A DNA stretch of 38,950 nt from an uncultured Peptococcaceae bacterium (GTDB taxonomy: Bacteria > Bacillota > Peptococcia > Peptococcales > Peptococcaceae): NCBI GenBank assembly GCA_949743265.1, contig CATJSX010000040.1:1-38950 (forward strand), written 5' to 3'. A program made the translations under genes and the position numbers. The notes beneath the pieces were generated by a model. It had not been told where the DNA came from. It saw only the letters and a program-made list of their open reading frames with translations, and searched no databases. The number at the start of each line of letters is the position of its first letter. Positions within the stretch are counted from its first letter, which is position 1. Shown piece by piece: positions 1-8,493 of the stretch.

Positions 1-134
1 AGCGCTTCGCAGGCTAGAATTTGATTGGAAATATCAATACAGTAGCGGTCGTCATCAATCATACGTAGGACACCTTCGATTTGTCCTTTAGTTGTTTTTA
101 GAAGTTGTTCAACAGGTTCTCTTTGTGCTTTCAT
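1..134 (-). CDS. csoR: CsoR-family copper-sensing repressor (N-terminal part, cut by window edge)
   Basis: The first 44 codons are present; the gene runs off the left edge. The product begins MKAQREPVEQLL and contains KGQIEGVLRMI followed by RYCIDI, the typical start of the CsoR/RcnR (DUF156) four-helix repressor family; the Cys in RYC matches the first Cu(I) ligand of CsoR. The remaining ligands (His and Cys of helix 2) lie outside the window, so metal specificity cannot be checked. The ATG at 134 follows a GGAGAAG ribosome binding site and lies 8 bases after the copA stop, so copA and csoR form one operon. A CsoR-like operator sits in the copA promoter, which suggests autoregulation. The family is known to release DNA on binding Cu(I). 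Confidence 0.85.
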   Translation of the reverse strand, partial: MKAQREPVEQLLKTTKGQIEGVLRMIDDDRYCIDISNQILACEA

Positions 135-142
135 ATCTTCTC

Positions 143-349
143 CTAACTGATGGAAACCACCGTATAATCAGCGTCTGTGACGGCTTTGGTTAGAATGTCG
201 TCGTCAACTGTTTGAGCTAAAGTGATGGTAGCTGTCTTGCTGGCTAAATCAACAACCGCGCTGACGCCGTCAATAGCATTTAAGGCTTTTTCTACACGAG
301 CAGAACAATGGGGACAAGTCATACCGTCAATAATCATTTTTTTGGTCAT
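143..349 (-). CDS. Possible internally initiated CopZ-like copper chaperone (same frame as the copA 3' end)
   Basis: Seen: inside copA, in frame, an ATG at 349 is preceded by GAAGGAGAG about 7 bases upstream, as good a ribosome binding site as those of the real genes here. Initiation there would give a 68-residue protein starting MTKKMIIDGMTCPHC, which is the length and shape of a free CopZ chaperone (one heavy-metal-associated domain with a CxxC Cu(I) site). Inference: either an ancestral copA-copZ pair fused by losing the copA stop and keeping the copZ start, or the cell makes both the long pump and a free chaperone from one message. E. coli copA is a known case where a free metal-binding domain is also made from the pump gene, there by frameshifting. 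No separate copZ is visible in the window. Confidence 0.4.
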   Translation of the reverse strand: MTKKMIIDGMTCPHCSARVEKALNAIDGVSAVVDLASKTATITLAQTVDDDILTKAVTDADYTVVSIS

Positions 350-2698
350 AGTAATCTCTCCTTCAGATATAAGTTCTATGGAATCGGCTGTTGATACAGC
401 CGGTACCTGCTGTGGGAAGTTTAGCGCCGCTTTGCTGCTTTTAAAATGGCGTAGTCTTAACGCATTGGTGACGACGCAAACGGAACTTAGACTCATTGCT
501 GCCGCTGCAAACATAGGATTGAGTTTTAAACCCAACGGTATAAAAAGCAGACCTGCTGCCAGCGGAATGCCGACGCTATTGTAAAAAAATGCCCAAAATA
601 AATTTTGCTTAATATTGGTAATAACCGCTTTGCTCAATTCAATAGCGCTGACTGCGTCAAATAAATCGCTTTTCATTAGTACGATATCTGCTGATTCGAT
701 AGCAACATCGGTGCCGCTGCCAATAGCAATCCCCACGTCGGCTTGTGCCAGCGCTGGCGCATCATTGATGCCGTCTCCAACCATTGCTACAATTTTTCCC
801 TGTTGCTGTAATTTTTGTACTTCATGGGCTTTATCTTGTGGCAGCACTTCGGCAATAACGTGATCAATATGAACTTGTTTACCAATAGCGGCAGCAGTTT
901 TTTGATTATCACCAGTCAGCATAACCACTTCAAGACCGAGATTTTTAAAAGCAGTAACAGCGGCAACGCTAGTATCTTTAATGACATCGGCGACAGTGAT
1001 TAGTCCTACAGGTTGATGGTCTTTGGCAAAATACAGCGGCGTTTCACCTAAAGCCGCCAACTGTGCGCCTTTTTGTGCTAATGCGCCAAAATCAATTTGT
1101 TTTTGTGACATCAATTTGAGATTGCCTGAGCAATAATTTTCGCCATTTAAAACAACGTTAATTCCTTGACCGACAATAGCTTCAAAAGAATCAACTGCTA
1201 TCAGCTCAAGATGATTTTCAACGCTTTTAGCAACGATGGCTTCCGCTAAAGGATGTTCCGAAGGTTTTTCCATTGAAGCGGCAAGTGTTAAAAGTTGTTC
1301 TTCTGTATAGCCTTCAGCAGGCAATATATGAATTACTTTAGGTTTACCTAATGTGATGGTGCCAGTTTTGTCTAAAACAATCGTGTTAATGGTATGAGCT
1401 GTTTCCAGCGCTTCTGCTGATTTAATCAAAATACCGTTTTCAGCGCCTTTTCCAGTGCCAACCATGATTGCTACTGGCGTAGCCAAGCCTAAAGCGCAAG
1501 GACAAGAAATAACAAGTACAGCAATGCCAATAGACAGGGCAAAAGTAAAATCATAGCCTAACAACAGCCAGATAGCTGCTGCAATGACAGCGATGGATAT
1601 TACTGTTGGAACAAAAATACTGCTGACTTTATCTGCTAATTTGGCGATAGGCGCTTTGGAAGCGCTGGCGTCTTCTACCAACTGAATAATTTGCGCTAAA
1701 GTAGTATCGCTACCTACTTTAGTAGCACGAAACTGAAAATATCCTGTTTTATTAACTGTAGCGGCAATGACGGTGTCCCCTTGTTTTTTGCTGATGGGAA
1801 GGCTTTCGCCAGTTAGTGCGGACTCATCAATAGTAGAAGCGCCTTCTGTAATGATTCCGTCTACTGGAATACTTTGTCCTGGCTTAATAATCACAATGTC
1901 GCCAACAATAACGTCGTCTACTGAAATTTCTCTTTCGCTGTTGTCCCTTAGAACCGTTGCCGTTTTAGGCGCTAAATCCATCAATTTGGTGATAGCTTCT
2001 GATGTGCGGCCTTTGGATTTGCTTTCCAAATATTTACCCACTGTAATAAGTGTTAAAATGGTAGCGGCTGATTCAAAATACAAATCCATGGCGTACTGTG
2101 TTACCAGCGTCAAATCATTATGTCCCAAACCGTAACCAATCTGGTAGATAGCGAATATCCCGTATAAAACAGCTGCCGAAGAACCGATGGCAATGAGAGT
2201 ATCCATATTAGGGGCGCCTTTAGCTAATGTTTTAAAGCCGACGATAAAATATTTCTGATTGAGATAAATAACTGGTAAAACCAACAAAAATTGTGTAAAG
2301 GCGAAAATTAACGCATTTTCTGTTCCATGAAAAATATCAGGCAATGGCCAGTTCAACATGTGTCCCATAGAAATATAAAACAAGGGGATTAAAAACGTGA
2401 AAGACAGTATTAGCCGTTTTTTCGTCTGCGCTGCCTCTTGCTCGGCTGTTTTTGGTTGATTTTGCACAACGGTTTGCTTTTGCTGCTGATGAATTGATGC
2501 GCCATATCCAGCGTCAAGGACAGCTTGAATAATTTGGCCTTGATTGAGCTGGCTTTGATCGTAATCAACCGTCATGTTATTAGCTAAAAGATTTACATTG
2601 ACGCTAGCAATACCTGAAAGTTTTTTGACGCTCTTTTCGACATGAGCGGAACAAGCAGAACAAGTCATGCCAGTAATATCAAATTTTTCATGAGTCAT
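143..2698 (-). CDS. copA: Copper-exporting P1B-type ATPase with N- and C-terminal metal-binding domains
   Basis: An 851-residue Cu(I)-translocating P-type ATPase of the inner membrane. In order it has: an N-terminal heavy-metal-associated domain (GMTCSAC, Cys13/Cys16), membrane segments, the actuator motif TGES, the membrane metal site SCPCALGLATP near residue 398, the phosphorylation motif DKTGT near 441, the SEHPLAEA motif of the N domain, the hinge GDGINDAPAL, and a second heavy-metal domain at the extreme C terminus (GMTCPHC). A C-terminal domain is unusual, because CopA proteins normally carry these domains only at the N terminus; it looks like a CopZ chaperone fused to the pump. The frame is open upstream to 2797, but the ATG at 2698 is chosen because it has an AGGAGTG site 8 bases away and directly precedes the first domain; the upstream part overlaps the promoter and operator. 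Confidence 0.95.
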   Translation of the reverse strand: MTHEKFDITGMTCSACSAHVEKSVKKLSGIASVNVNLLANNMTVDYDQSQLNQGQIIQAVLDAGYGASIHQQQKQTVVQNQPKTAEQEAAQTKKRLILSFTFLIPLFYISMGHMLNWPLPDIFHGTENALIFAFTQFLLVLPVIYLNQKYFIVGFKTLAKGAPNMDTLIAIGSSAAVLYGIFAIYQIGYGLGHNDLTLVTQYAMDLYFESAATILTLITVGKYLESKSKGRTSEAITKLMDLAPKTATVLRDNSEREISVDDVIVGDIVIIKPGQSIPVDGIITEGASTIDESALTGESLPISKKQGDTVIAATVNKTGYFQFRATKVGSDTTLAQIIQLVEDASASKAPIAKLADKVSSIFVPTVISIAVIAAAIWLLLGYDFTFALSIGIAVLVISCPCALGLATPVAIMVGTGKGAENGILIKSAEALETAHTINTIVLDKTGTITLGKPKVIHILPAEGYTEEQLLTLAASMEKPSEHPLAEAIVAKSVENHLELIAVDSFEAIVGQGINVVLNGENYCSGNLKLMSQKQIDFGALAQKGAQLAALGETPLYFAKDHQPVGLITVADVIKDTSVAAVTAFKNLGLEVVMLTGDNQKTAAAIGKQVHIDHVIAEVLPQDKAHEVQKLQQQGKIVAMVGDGINDAPALAQADVGIAIGSGTDVAIESADIVLMKSDLFDAVSAIELSKAVITNIKQNLFWAFFYNSVGIPLAAGLLFIPLGLKLNPMFAAAAMSLSSVCVVTNALRLRHFKSSKAALNFPQQVPAVSTADSIELISEGEITMTKKMIIDGMTCPHCSARVEKALNAIDGVSAVVDLASKTATITLAQTVDDDILTKAVTDADYTVVSIS

Positions 2699-2713
2699 TA
2701 CGAACACACTCCT

Positions 2714-2736
2714 ATACCCCCCTGTGGGGTGGGTAA
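2714..2736. promoter_or_regulatory. CsoR-type operator of the copA-csoR operon
   Basis: A G/C-run inverted repeat in otherwise A/T-rich DNA: a TACCCC half followed, after a short centre, by a GTGGGGTGGGTA half. This pattern of C-run/G-run halves bounded by TA is the known CsoR operator type. It lies just downstream of the copA -10 element, across or next to the transcription start, where a bound repressor would block transcription. Cu(I) binding to CsoR should relieve repression. Confidence 0.75.
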
Positions 2737-2746
2737 TTCTGAATTT

Positions 2747-2775
2747 ATTATAGTTAGTATGCGCTGACTTGTCAA
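2747..2775 (-). promoter_or_regulatory. Sigma-70-type promoter of copA-csoR
   Basis: On the minus strand a perfect TTGACA (2770-2775) and a perfect TATAAT (2747-2752) are separated by 17 bases. Such a full-consensus promoter is strong unless repressed, which fits the operator immediately downstream. Confidence 0.85.
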
Positions 2776-2804
2776 GCATTATTTTTCGTTTAGCCAAAAT
2801 AATT

Positions 2805-2832
2805 TTGACAAAGTTTCAGCATTGTCTATGGA
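2805..2832 (+). promoter_or_regulatory. Candidate promoter of the YhgE gene
   Basis: TTGACA at 2805-2810 and a weak TATGGA at 2827-2832, spacing 16. It lies 55 bases before the start codon at 2887 and is divergent from the copA promoter. The -10 match is poor, so this is tentative. Confidence 0.35.
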
Positions 2833-2886
2833 AAAAATAATGTTGATATGCTAAATTTAAACATCATCAAAAAAGGAGCGCGATCA

Positions 2887-5748
2887 ATGAAAGAAAAACG
2901 AAAGCTCAAACTGAAAAATATTTTAGCCGTCTATGGCAGGGATTTTAAAAACATCGCGACCAATCCAGTAGCTTTGATTGTGACGTTGGGATTAGTTGTT
3001 CTGCCATCGTTGTACGCATGGGTAAATATTATCGCTTGTTGGGATCCTTACGGCAGTACTAGCGGTATAAAAGTTGCTGTCGTTAATCTTGATGAAGGCG
3101 TTATGTTGCAAAATGAAGCCATCAATGTCGGCAATATGATTATTGACAATTTAAAAGAAAATCATAGTATCGGTTGGCAATTTGTAAATGAAGAAGAAGC
3201 TGAATATGGCTTAACACATGATAAATATTATGCCATGCTGGAAATTCCTGCCGATTTTTCTGCACAATTAGTCGATGTTTTTAACAGTGAATTGGAAAAA
3301 CCGCGCATTATTTATCGAGTTAATGAAAAAAGTAATGCTATTGCTCCGAAAATTACCGATACTGGTGCTAAAACCCTTACTAATCAAGTGACCAAAGCAA
3401 TTATCGAAGTAGTTGACAAAGCCGTTTTTGTCGTCAGTGAAGAATTGGGTGAAGGAGTTGCCGATAATCAAAATAAGATTAAAAATTTTCGCGATGCAGT
3501 TCTTCAAGTCAACAGTCATTTTTATGAAATTGAAGAAGCGCTGGACAATGCCCAAAATGATTTGCTTTTGGTCAACGATATTTTGGCTGATGCGGATAAA
3601 AGTTTGCCAGAAATTGAAAGCGGTCTTGCCAATCTGAAGGATTTTTCTCTCTATGGTGCTACGCTTTTGGCTGATGCTGAAGAAGTTAAGGCTGAAGCTG
3701 TCGCTTATTTGGATGGTAAATTTGATGAAGTGCTTACGCTTAGCGATCAGTTGACTGAACTATTGCGCGAAGCTGAAGGAGAAGTCAATGATATTGATGA
3801 TTTAAGTCAAAAAGTACCAGCGATTTTAGCAAAAGCTGAACAATTAAAGGATGTTTTAACTAAAATCATCGAATTTTTAACGCCTTATCAACAGCTTGCG
3901 CCTAATTATGAACAACTTTTACGCCAATTACAAACGGCGGAAAGCGCCTTGGAAACGATGGTAAATGCTTTTGGTTCTTTGAGCGATCATTCCGGTGAAT
4001 TGAGAGAATTTTTGTTACAAACTGTTGCGCTCAACCAGACGTTGCTTTCTTCACAGATTGATCAGTTGCAAAAATTAGCGACGGATGCGCAAAATGAATT
4101 AAAAACAGATGTGCCTATGTATCTGGATAATATTCGTCAAACCGTTATGCAATATCGTTCTGATCAAATAGAGAAAGAGCAATTAAAAACGTATTTAATA
4201 GAAGCTGAACGTAAAGGCGCACTTTATCAAATTAAATATCCTCAATTGGGAATTAAAACCTTGCAGGCTGATCTCTTAGCTGCTCTTCTTGCTATAGAAC
4301 AAGGAAAAGATGAAACGCTGAACCAGTATTTAACCGCTATTGAAAACGATTGTACAGCCATTGACGATGCCTTGCCTCAAGTGCGGCAAGAAACTGACGA
4401 TAAATTTTCCAAAGCCTGCGAGGCTTTAAAAGAAGCTTATACCAACCAAGAAAATTTGCAAAAAGAGTTGGAAAAAATGACCGATGAAGAAATCGCTGCC
4501 AAATTTGACCAAATCACTGAAAAATTGCTGACAGGCAAACAATTTTTGGATAAAGCACAGGAAGCACTGGCAATTTTGGCTGAAAGAAATTTTTCGGTTG
4601 GGGATATTATTGCTGAACTCGCCCATATTGACAGTCTCGTTGCAGAAGCATTGCAAAAAGCTGAAAACGCCCTGAAAACACTGGATAATGGTTTGCTTTT
4701 GGCTGATGACTTATTTGCTTTTGCCGATCAAACGGTTCTTGAGGTGCAGACTGCTATTGAACAACTACGGCAAAGTTATAATGAACGCTGGAATGATATT
4801 ATTGAAGCGATGTTTGCCGATTTAGAACAATCATTGGGAAATTTGGATAATATTTTGTTAAGTGCTGATGATGCTATGCCCAAATTGAATGAACTTTTAG
4901 CAGATGGCAAAAATGCCAGCGCTAAAGGACAGGAAATGATGGATCAAGTTACAACTCATATCCCTGAGATCAAAGAAAAAATCCACCGTTTAAGCGATCT
5001 AATGCGCCAAATGACCGATGATAATTTGGATCTTTTAATCGATATCTTAGAAAATGATCCCGATGAAATGAGTGATTATTTTTCTGGACCAGTAGAATTG
5101 GTGGAAGAAAGATTGTATCATTTGGATAATTATGGATCGGCCATGGCGCCTTTTTATACGATTCTTGCCATTTGGGTTGGTTGTCTATTGCTATGCGCAG
5201 TACTTACTACTGAAGCCGAACCTATCGAAAAAGACGAACCGCTATTGATTATGGAGGAATATTTCGGCAAGATGCTGACCTTTGTGACTTTAGCGTTAGC
5301 ACAATCTTTGGTTGTTGCAGTAGGTGATAAATTTTTGTTAGGGATTACTGTAACTGATCTAGGTTTATTTATAGGCTTCTGTCTTTTAAGCAGCATTGTT
5401 TTTACATTGATTGTCTACACTATTGTTTCCATGCTAGGCACAGTGGGCAAAGCTGTCTGTGTCGTGTTTTTAGTCTTGCAGCTTGCTGGTGCTGGCGGAA
5501 CTTTTCCCGTAGAAGTCATGCCGGAATTTTATCAAATTATCAAGCCATTTCTTCCTTTTACGTACGCTATTGGTGCATTAAGAGAAGCTGTGGCTGGACC
5601 TATGGTTGATAATCTTTGGTATGATTTTAAGATTTTGCTGGTTTTCGGTGTCATTGCCTTGCTTTTGGGATTAACATTGAAAAAACCGCTTCACCCATTA
5701 TTGGAATGGTTTAATAAAAAATTCAAAGAAAGCGGTATTAGCGAATAA
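2887..5748 (+). CDS. yhgE: YhgE/Pip-family membrane protein
   Basis: A 953-residue protein with the layout of the YhgE/Pip (phage infection protein) family: one N-terminal membrane segment (about residues 28-48, with the family-typical LPSLYAWVNI), a very long hydrophilic, largely helical middle region of about 700 residues rich in Glu, Leu and Lys with coiled-coil character, and a C-terminal block of about five membrane segments resembling ABC-2 permeases. Lactococcal Pip is a phage receptor; related proteins take part in ESX-type secretion or membrane transport, but the family's general role is not settled. The ATG at 2887 is chosen because AAGGAG lies just upstream; the frame opens earlier at 2848 without a site. 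It stands alone between the divergent copper operon and a terminator. Confidence 0.85.
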   Translation: MKEKRKLKLKNILAVYGRDFKNIATNPVALIVTLGLVVLPSLYAWVNIIACWDPYGSTSGIKVAVVNLDEGVMLQNEAINVGNMIIDNLKENHSIGWQFVNEEEAEYGLTHDKYYAMLEIPADFSAQLVDVFNSELEKPRIIYRVNEKSNAIAPKITDTGAKTLTNQVTKAIIEVVDKAVFVVSEELGEGVADNQNKIKNFRDAVLQVNSHFYEIEEALDNAQNDLLLVNDILADADKSLPEIESGLANLKDFSLYGATLLADAEEVKAEAVAYLDGKFDEVLTLSDQLTELLREAEGEVNDIDDLSQKVPAILAKAEQLKDVLTKIIEFLTPYQQLAPNYEQLLRQLQTAESALETMVNAFGSLSDHSGELREFLLQTVALNQTLLSSQIDQLQKLATDAQNELKTDVPMYLDNIRQTVMQYRSDQIEKEQLKTYLIEAERKGALYQIKYPQLGIKTLQADLLAALLAIEQGKDETLNQYLTAIENDCTAIDDALPQVRQETDDKFSKACEALKEAYTNQENLQKELEKMTDEEIAAKFDQITEKLLTGKQFLDKAQEALAILAERNFSVGDIIAELAHIDSLVAEALQKAENALKTLDNGLLLADDLFAFADQTVLEVQTAIEQLRQSYNERWNDIIEAMFADLEQSLGNLDNILLSADDAMPKLNELLADGKNASAKGQEMMDQVTTHIPEIKEKIHRLSDLMRQMTDDNLDLLIDILENDPDEMSDYFSGPVELVEERLYHLDNYGSAMAPFYTILAIWVGCLLLCAVLTTEAEPIEKDEPLLIMEEYFGKMLTFVTLALAQSLVVAVGDKFLLGITVTDLGLFIGFCLLSSIVFTLIVYTIVSMLGTVGKAVCVVFLVLQLAGAGGTFPVEVMPEFYQIIKPFLPFTYAIGALREAVAGPMVDNLWYDFKILLVFGVIALLLGLTLKKPLHPLLEWFNKKFKESGISE

Positions 5749-5752
5749 ATCA

Positions 5753-5806
5753 AAAAGTCCTTGCTTTTGAGCTAGTGAACAGCACATGGAAAGCAGGGGC
5801 TTTTTT
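5753..5806 (+). terminator. Rho-independent terminator after yhgE
   Basis: AAAAGTCCTTGCTTT pairs with AAAGCAGGGGCTTTT (mostly Watson-Crick, with G-T pairs) and is followed by six T. It begins 5 bases after the yhgE stop codon. Confidence 0.85.
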
Positions 5807-5883
5807 ATACTGTTTTAAGCAAATTAGCAGTAAAGCAATTTAATGGGAATTGTTTAGCTTTTGCAAGAATTTTATTTTGGCAG

Positions 5884-6144
5884 ATGCTGTTCTTTATAAA
5901 GCTGCTAAGTGCAGCATTTTTCAAATTTGTCTTTTTTAGTTATAAGAAAACGCATGGTTATTATGCTTGTATAATTGCTCAGCATAATTTGGTAAAAAAT
6001 ATTCCGTAAGACAAGCCGCACGAATTTGCTTTAATGATTGCAAAAGAGTATCTATCAGCTGCCGATATTTTTGGTACTTATTGGAATAATGATAATTGTT
6101 TTGCCAACACTATTGAGGTACGAAAATTATACCTTCTGCAATAA
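5884..6144 (+). pseudogene. Possible decayed reading frame interrupted by one stop
   Basis: The 390-base gap between yhgE and the MATE gene has no intact gene. One frame reads from ATG 5884 for 41 codons to TAA at 6007, then continues open for 44 more codons to TAA at 6142. The downstream half (containing PHEFALMIAKEYL and DIFGTYWNN) looks protein-like in composition, but I do not recognise a family and there is no good ribosome binding site. It may be a remnant or chance. Confidence 0.2.
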
Positions 6145-6147
6145 AAC

Positions 6148-6178
6148 TTGACATTATTGTTGCTTTAGGATTTATTAT
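6148..6178 (+). promoter_or_regulatory. Candidate promoter of the MATE exporter gene
   Basis: TTGACA at 6148-6153 and TATTAT at 6173-6178 (spacing 19), or TTTATT at 6171-6176 (spacing 17). It lies immediately before the ribosome binding site, so the leader would be very short. Confidence 0.5.
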
Positions 6179-6196
6179 AAGGATATGAGGTGATAA

Positions 6197-7543
6197 ATGA
6201 TGACCAATAAATTGGGAAATACCATAGAAAAGCAATTTTGGAAATTTGTTCTGCCCAGTATGCTAACGATGGTTTTAGGTGGATTTTATGGTATTGTCGA
6301 CGGTTTTTTTATTGGCAATGCCGTTGGTGATGAAGGATTAGCGGCAATCAATCTGGCATGGCCTTTGACAGCGCTCATTTTAGCGACCGGGACAGGCCTT
6401 GGCGTTGGTGGTGCGGTGCTAATGAGTACAAAGATTGGTGAAGGACGTATTCAAGAAGCGGCAAGAGCTAAAGGTAACTGTTTTTCGTTACTTTTGTTAA
6501 TATCTGTTATTTTTACGATTTTATTTATGTTGACAGCTTCATATATTATGCGCTTTTTCGGTGCAGAAGGTTATGTTTTAACGTTATGTATTGATTATAT
6601 TCAAATAATTGTTTTAGGAGCGTCTATGCAAATTATTGGCGTTGGCTTGACGCCAATTCTGCGCAATCATGGGCATACTGTTTTGGCAATGACCATTATG
6701 ATCAGCGGTTTTATTACTAATATTGTTTTAGACGCTATCTGCATTATGGTGTTTGATTGGGGATTAGCTGGCGCTGCAATTGCTACTGTAGCTGGTCAAA
6801 CATTAGTTACTGTCTGCACTTTGACGGCTATTTTTATCAATAAAGAAATGCGTATCAAACCGACAGAAATGAAATTGATTCGCTCAACGGCAGCTACCAT
6901 TGTTCGTATTGGATTGTCGCCTTTTGGTTCGTCACTGGCACCTTCGTTGGTTATTGTGATTTGTAATTGGCAATGTATTCGCTATGGCGGCAATTTGGCT
7001 GTAGCAGCTTATTCTGTACTTTCTTATATTCTGTTTTCTGCCAATTCTTTGATGGGCGGCGTTGGGCAAGGTATTCAGCCTATCATCAGCCATGCTAACG
7101 GTGCAAAGCATTATCCTGCTATTTTGCAAATTCGTCGCAAAGCAATCGCTTTGATTCTGTTCATTAGCGTGGTGCTTTTTGGGCTTTGCTTACCAGCTCA
7201 AACCGTTATTGCACAATTCTTTGGTTTATCAGCGGAAGCGTCAATAATTTTTGCTCGGAGTTTATGGATTTCTAGTTTTGCTTTTCCTTTTATTGGCGTA
7301 GTTAAGTTGGCGGCGGAATTTTTTTGTGCCATCAATAAAACCAGTAATTCATCAATTTTGATCTATTGTGATCCGTTACTGCTGTCACCATTGGCTTTTG
7401 CTATTTTACCGCTGATTTTCAAGTTAGATGGCGTTTGGTTAGCGTTACCAGTAGTGCAAATAATTTTAGCAATAGTAGCAGTTAGGATGTTCAGCCGTTA
7501 TGAACGAAAATTGAAATATATTATTAGCGTGTCAAGCAAATAA
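6197..7543 (+). CDS. MATE-family multidrug/toxin efflux transporter
   Basis: A 448-residue polytopic inner-membrane protein, the usual size for the MATE (NorM/DinF/MepA) family, with about twelve hydrophobic segments in two similar halves. The N-terminal part shows the family pattern: PSMLTMVLGGFYGIVDGFFIG, then GLAAINLAWPL and a Gly-rich stretch (GTGLGVGGAVLMS). Such proteins export cationic drugs and toxins in exchange for Na+ or H+; the substrate cannot be told from sequence. Two ATG codons follow one another (6197 and 6200) after GAGGTGAT; either could be used. The gene appears to be transcribed alone from the promoter just upstream. Confidence 0.9.
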   Translation: MMTNKLGNTIEKQFWKFVLPSMLTMVLGGFYGIVDGFFIGNAVGDEGLAAINLAWPLTALILATGTGLGVGGAVLMSTKIGEGRIQEAARAKGNCFSLLLLISVIFTILFMLTASYIMRFFGAEGYVLTLCIDYIQIIVLGASMQIIGVGLTPILRNHGHTVLAMTIMISGFITNIVLDAICIMVFDWGLAGAAIATVAGQTLVTVCTLTAIFINKEMRIKPTEMKLIRSTAATIVRIGLSPFGSSLAPSLVIVICNWQCIRYGGNLAVAAYSVLSYILFSANSLMGGVGQGIQPIISHANGAKHYPAILQIRRKAIALILFISVVLFGLCLPAQTVIAQFFGLSAEASIIFARSLWISSFAFPFIGVVKLAAEFFCAINKTSNSSILIYCDPLLLSPLAFAILPLIFKLDGVWLALPVVQIILAIVAVRMFSRYERKLKYIISVSSK

Positions 7544-7571
7544 TTTGGTGTTTGATTTTTGAAAATCATTA

Positions 7572-7605
7572 CATAACTGGCTTTTATTGGCTAAAGTCAG
7601 TTGTG
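7572..7605 (+). terminator. Hairpin after the MATE gene, probable terminator
   Basis: A 13-bp stem (CATAACTGGCTTT with AAAGTCAGTTGTG, two G-T pairs) and an 8-base loop, 28 bases after the stop. There is no clear T-run after it, so intrinsic termination is uncertain. Confidence 0.5.
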
Positions 7606-7705
7606 AATCGTTTATGGTCGATTTTGAAAGTATAACTGTCATAAGAAACGATTAGCGAGAAGCTCAATTCCATAGGGTATAATAAAGATAAAGGAGTTGA
7701 TAAAA

Positions 7706-8260
7706 TTGAAACGAGATATTGAACGAGATATCATGCCAGAAATCATTGAGCGATATTCAACAAGATATTTTAATTCGGAACCTGTGCCGGAAAAAGATAT
7801 TAACGATATTTTATTGGCGGCAACATTAGCGCCGTCAGCTTATAATGAACAGCCATGGCGTTTTTTTGTAGCGAGTACTGAAGAAGATCGGCAGATGATC
7901 ATGGAGTATATGACGCCTAGCAATATTGAATGGGCAAAAGAAGCGCCGGTTTTGATTGTGGTGGCGGGAGCGCTGTACGAAACGCATAATGGATTGTTTA
8001 ATTACTGGGGAGCCTTTGACAGCGGTTGCGCATGGGGGTACTTATCATTGGAAGCGGCGCGTAAAGGTTATGTTACGCATTGCATGGGAGGATTTGATCG
8101 ATTCGATTTGAAACGAGAGTTTAATATTGGCGATAATCATGAGCTTTATGGCATTATTGCTTTGGGTAAGCCAAGTGATAGTGAAGCTGTATTAAATGAA
8201 AAACCCGGCGGACGTAGACGAATGAGTGAAATTATGTTAAAACGAGCAAAGAAGGAGTAA
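7706..8260 (+). CDS. Nitroreductase-family FMN flavoprotein
   Basis: A 184-residue cytoplasmic protein of the nitroreductase fold. The N-terminal FMN-phosphate pattern RYSTRYF, the APSAYNEQPWRFFV segment (typical AxSxxNxQPWxF) and the C-terminal ALGKPSD, near the family's xxGxP motif, are all visible, and the length is normal for single-domain members. These enzymes reduce nitroaromatics, quinones or other electron-poor compounds with NAD(P)H; the physiological substrate is unknown. The start is taken as TTG 7706, nine bases after AAGGAG; an earlier in-frame TTG at 7697 overlaps that site and an ATG at 7733 would cut into the conserved start. Terminator-like hairpins flank it on both sides. 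Confidence 0.85.
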   Translation: MKRDIERDIMPEIIERYSTRYFNSEPVPEKDINDILLAATLAPSAYNEQPWRFFVASTEEDRQMIMEYMTPSNIEWAKEAPVLIVVAGALYETHNGLFNYWGAFDSGCAWGYLSLEAARKGYVTHCMGGFDRFDLKREFNIGDNHELYGIIALGKPSDSEAVLNEKPGGRRRMSEIMLKRAKKE

Positions 8261-8272
8261 AGCGTATCAGGA

Positions 8273-8314
8273 CTTATAAAAAGTATTGGTTGATATTTTT
8301 TATAAGCGTTTTTA
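8273..8314 (+). terminator. Rho-independent terminator after the nitroreductase
   Basis: A 14-bp stem (CTTATAAAAAGTAT with ATATTTTTTATAAG, one G-T pair) with a 6-base loop, followed by CGTTTTTA. It lies 13 bases after the stop codon. Confidence 0.75.
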
Positions 8315-8493
8315 TACACTAAGGTTTATGGTTTATTATTGAGACGTTATTATATAACTTTTTTATCACAATAGTTTACATGAAGAAAAATGTGGTGAAT
8401 TGATTACAGTTTGAGCAGTCTTTCACAAACCTGAGCTGAAAAAGGAATTTAATCGTCACTTATCATGGAGCAAATTGAAGGAAGGAGAAAGCA

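Noticed and set aside
2699-2797. An N-terminal extension of CopA of 33 residues
   Set aside because: It overlaps the -10 element and the CsoR operator, lacks a ribosome binding site and is not part of the conserved domain.
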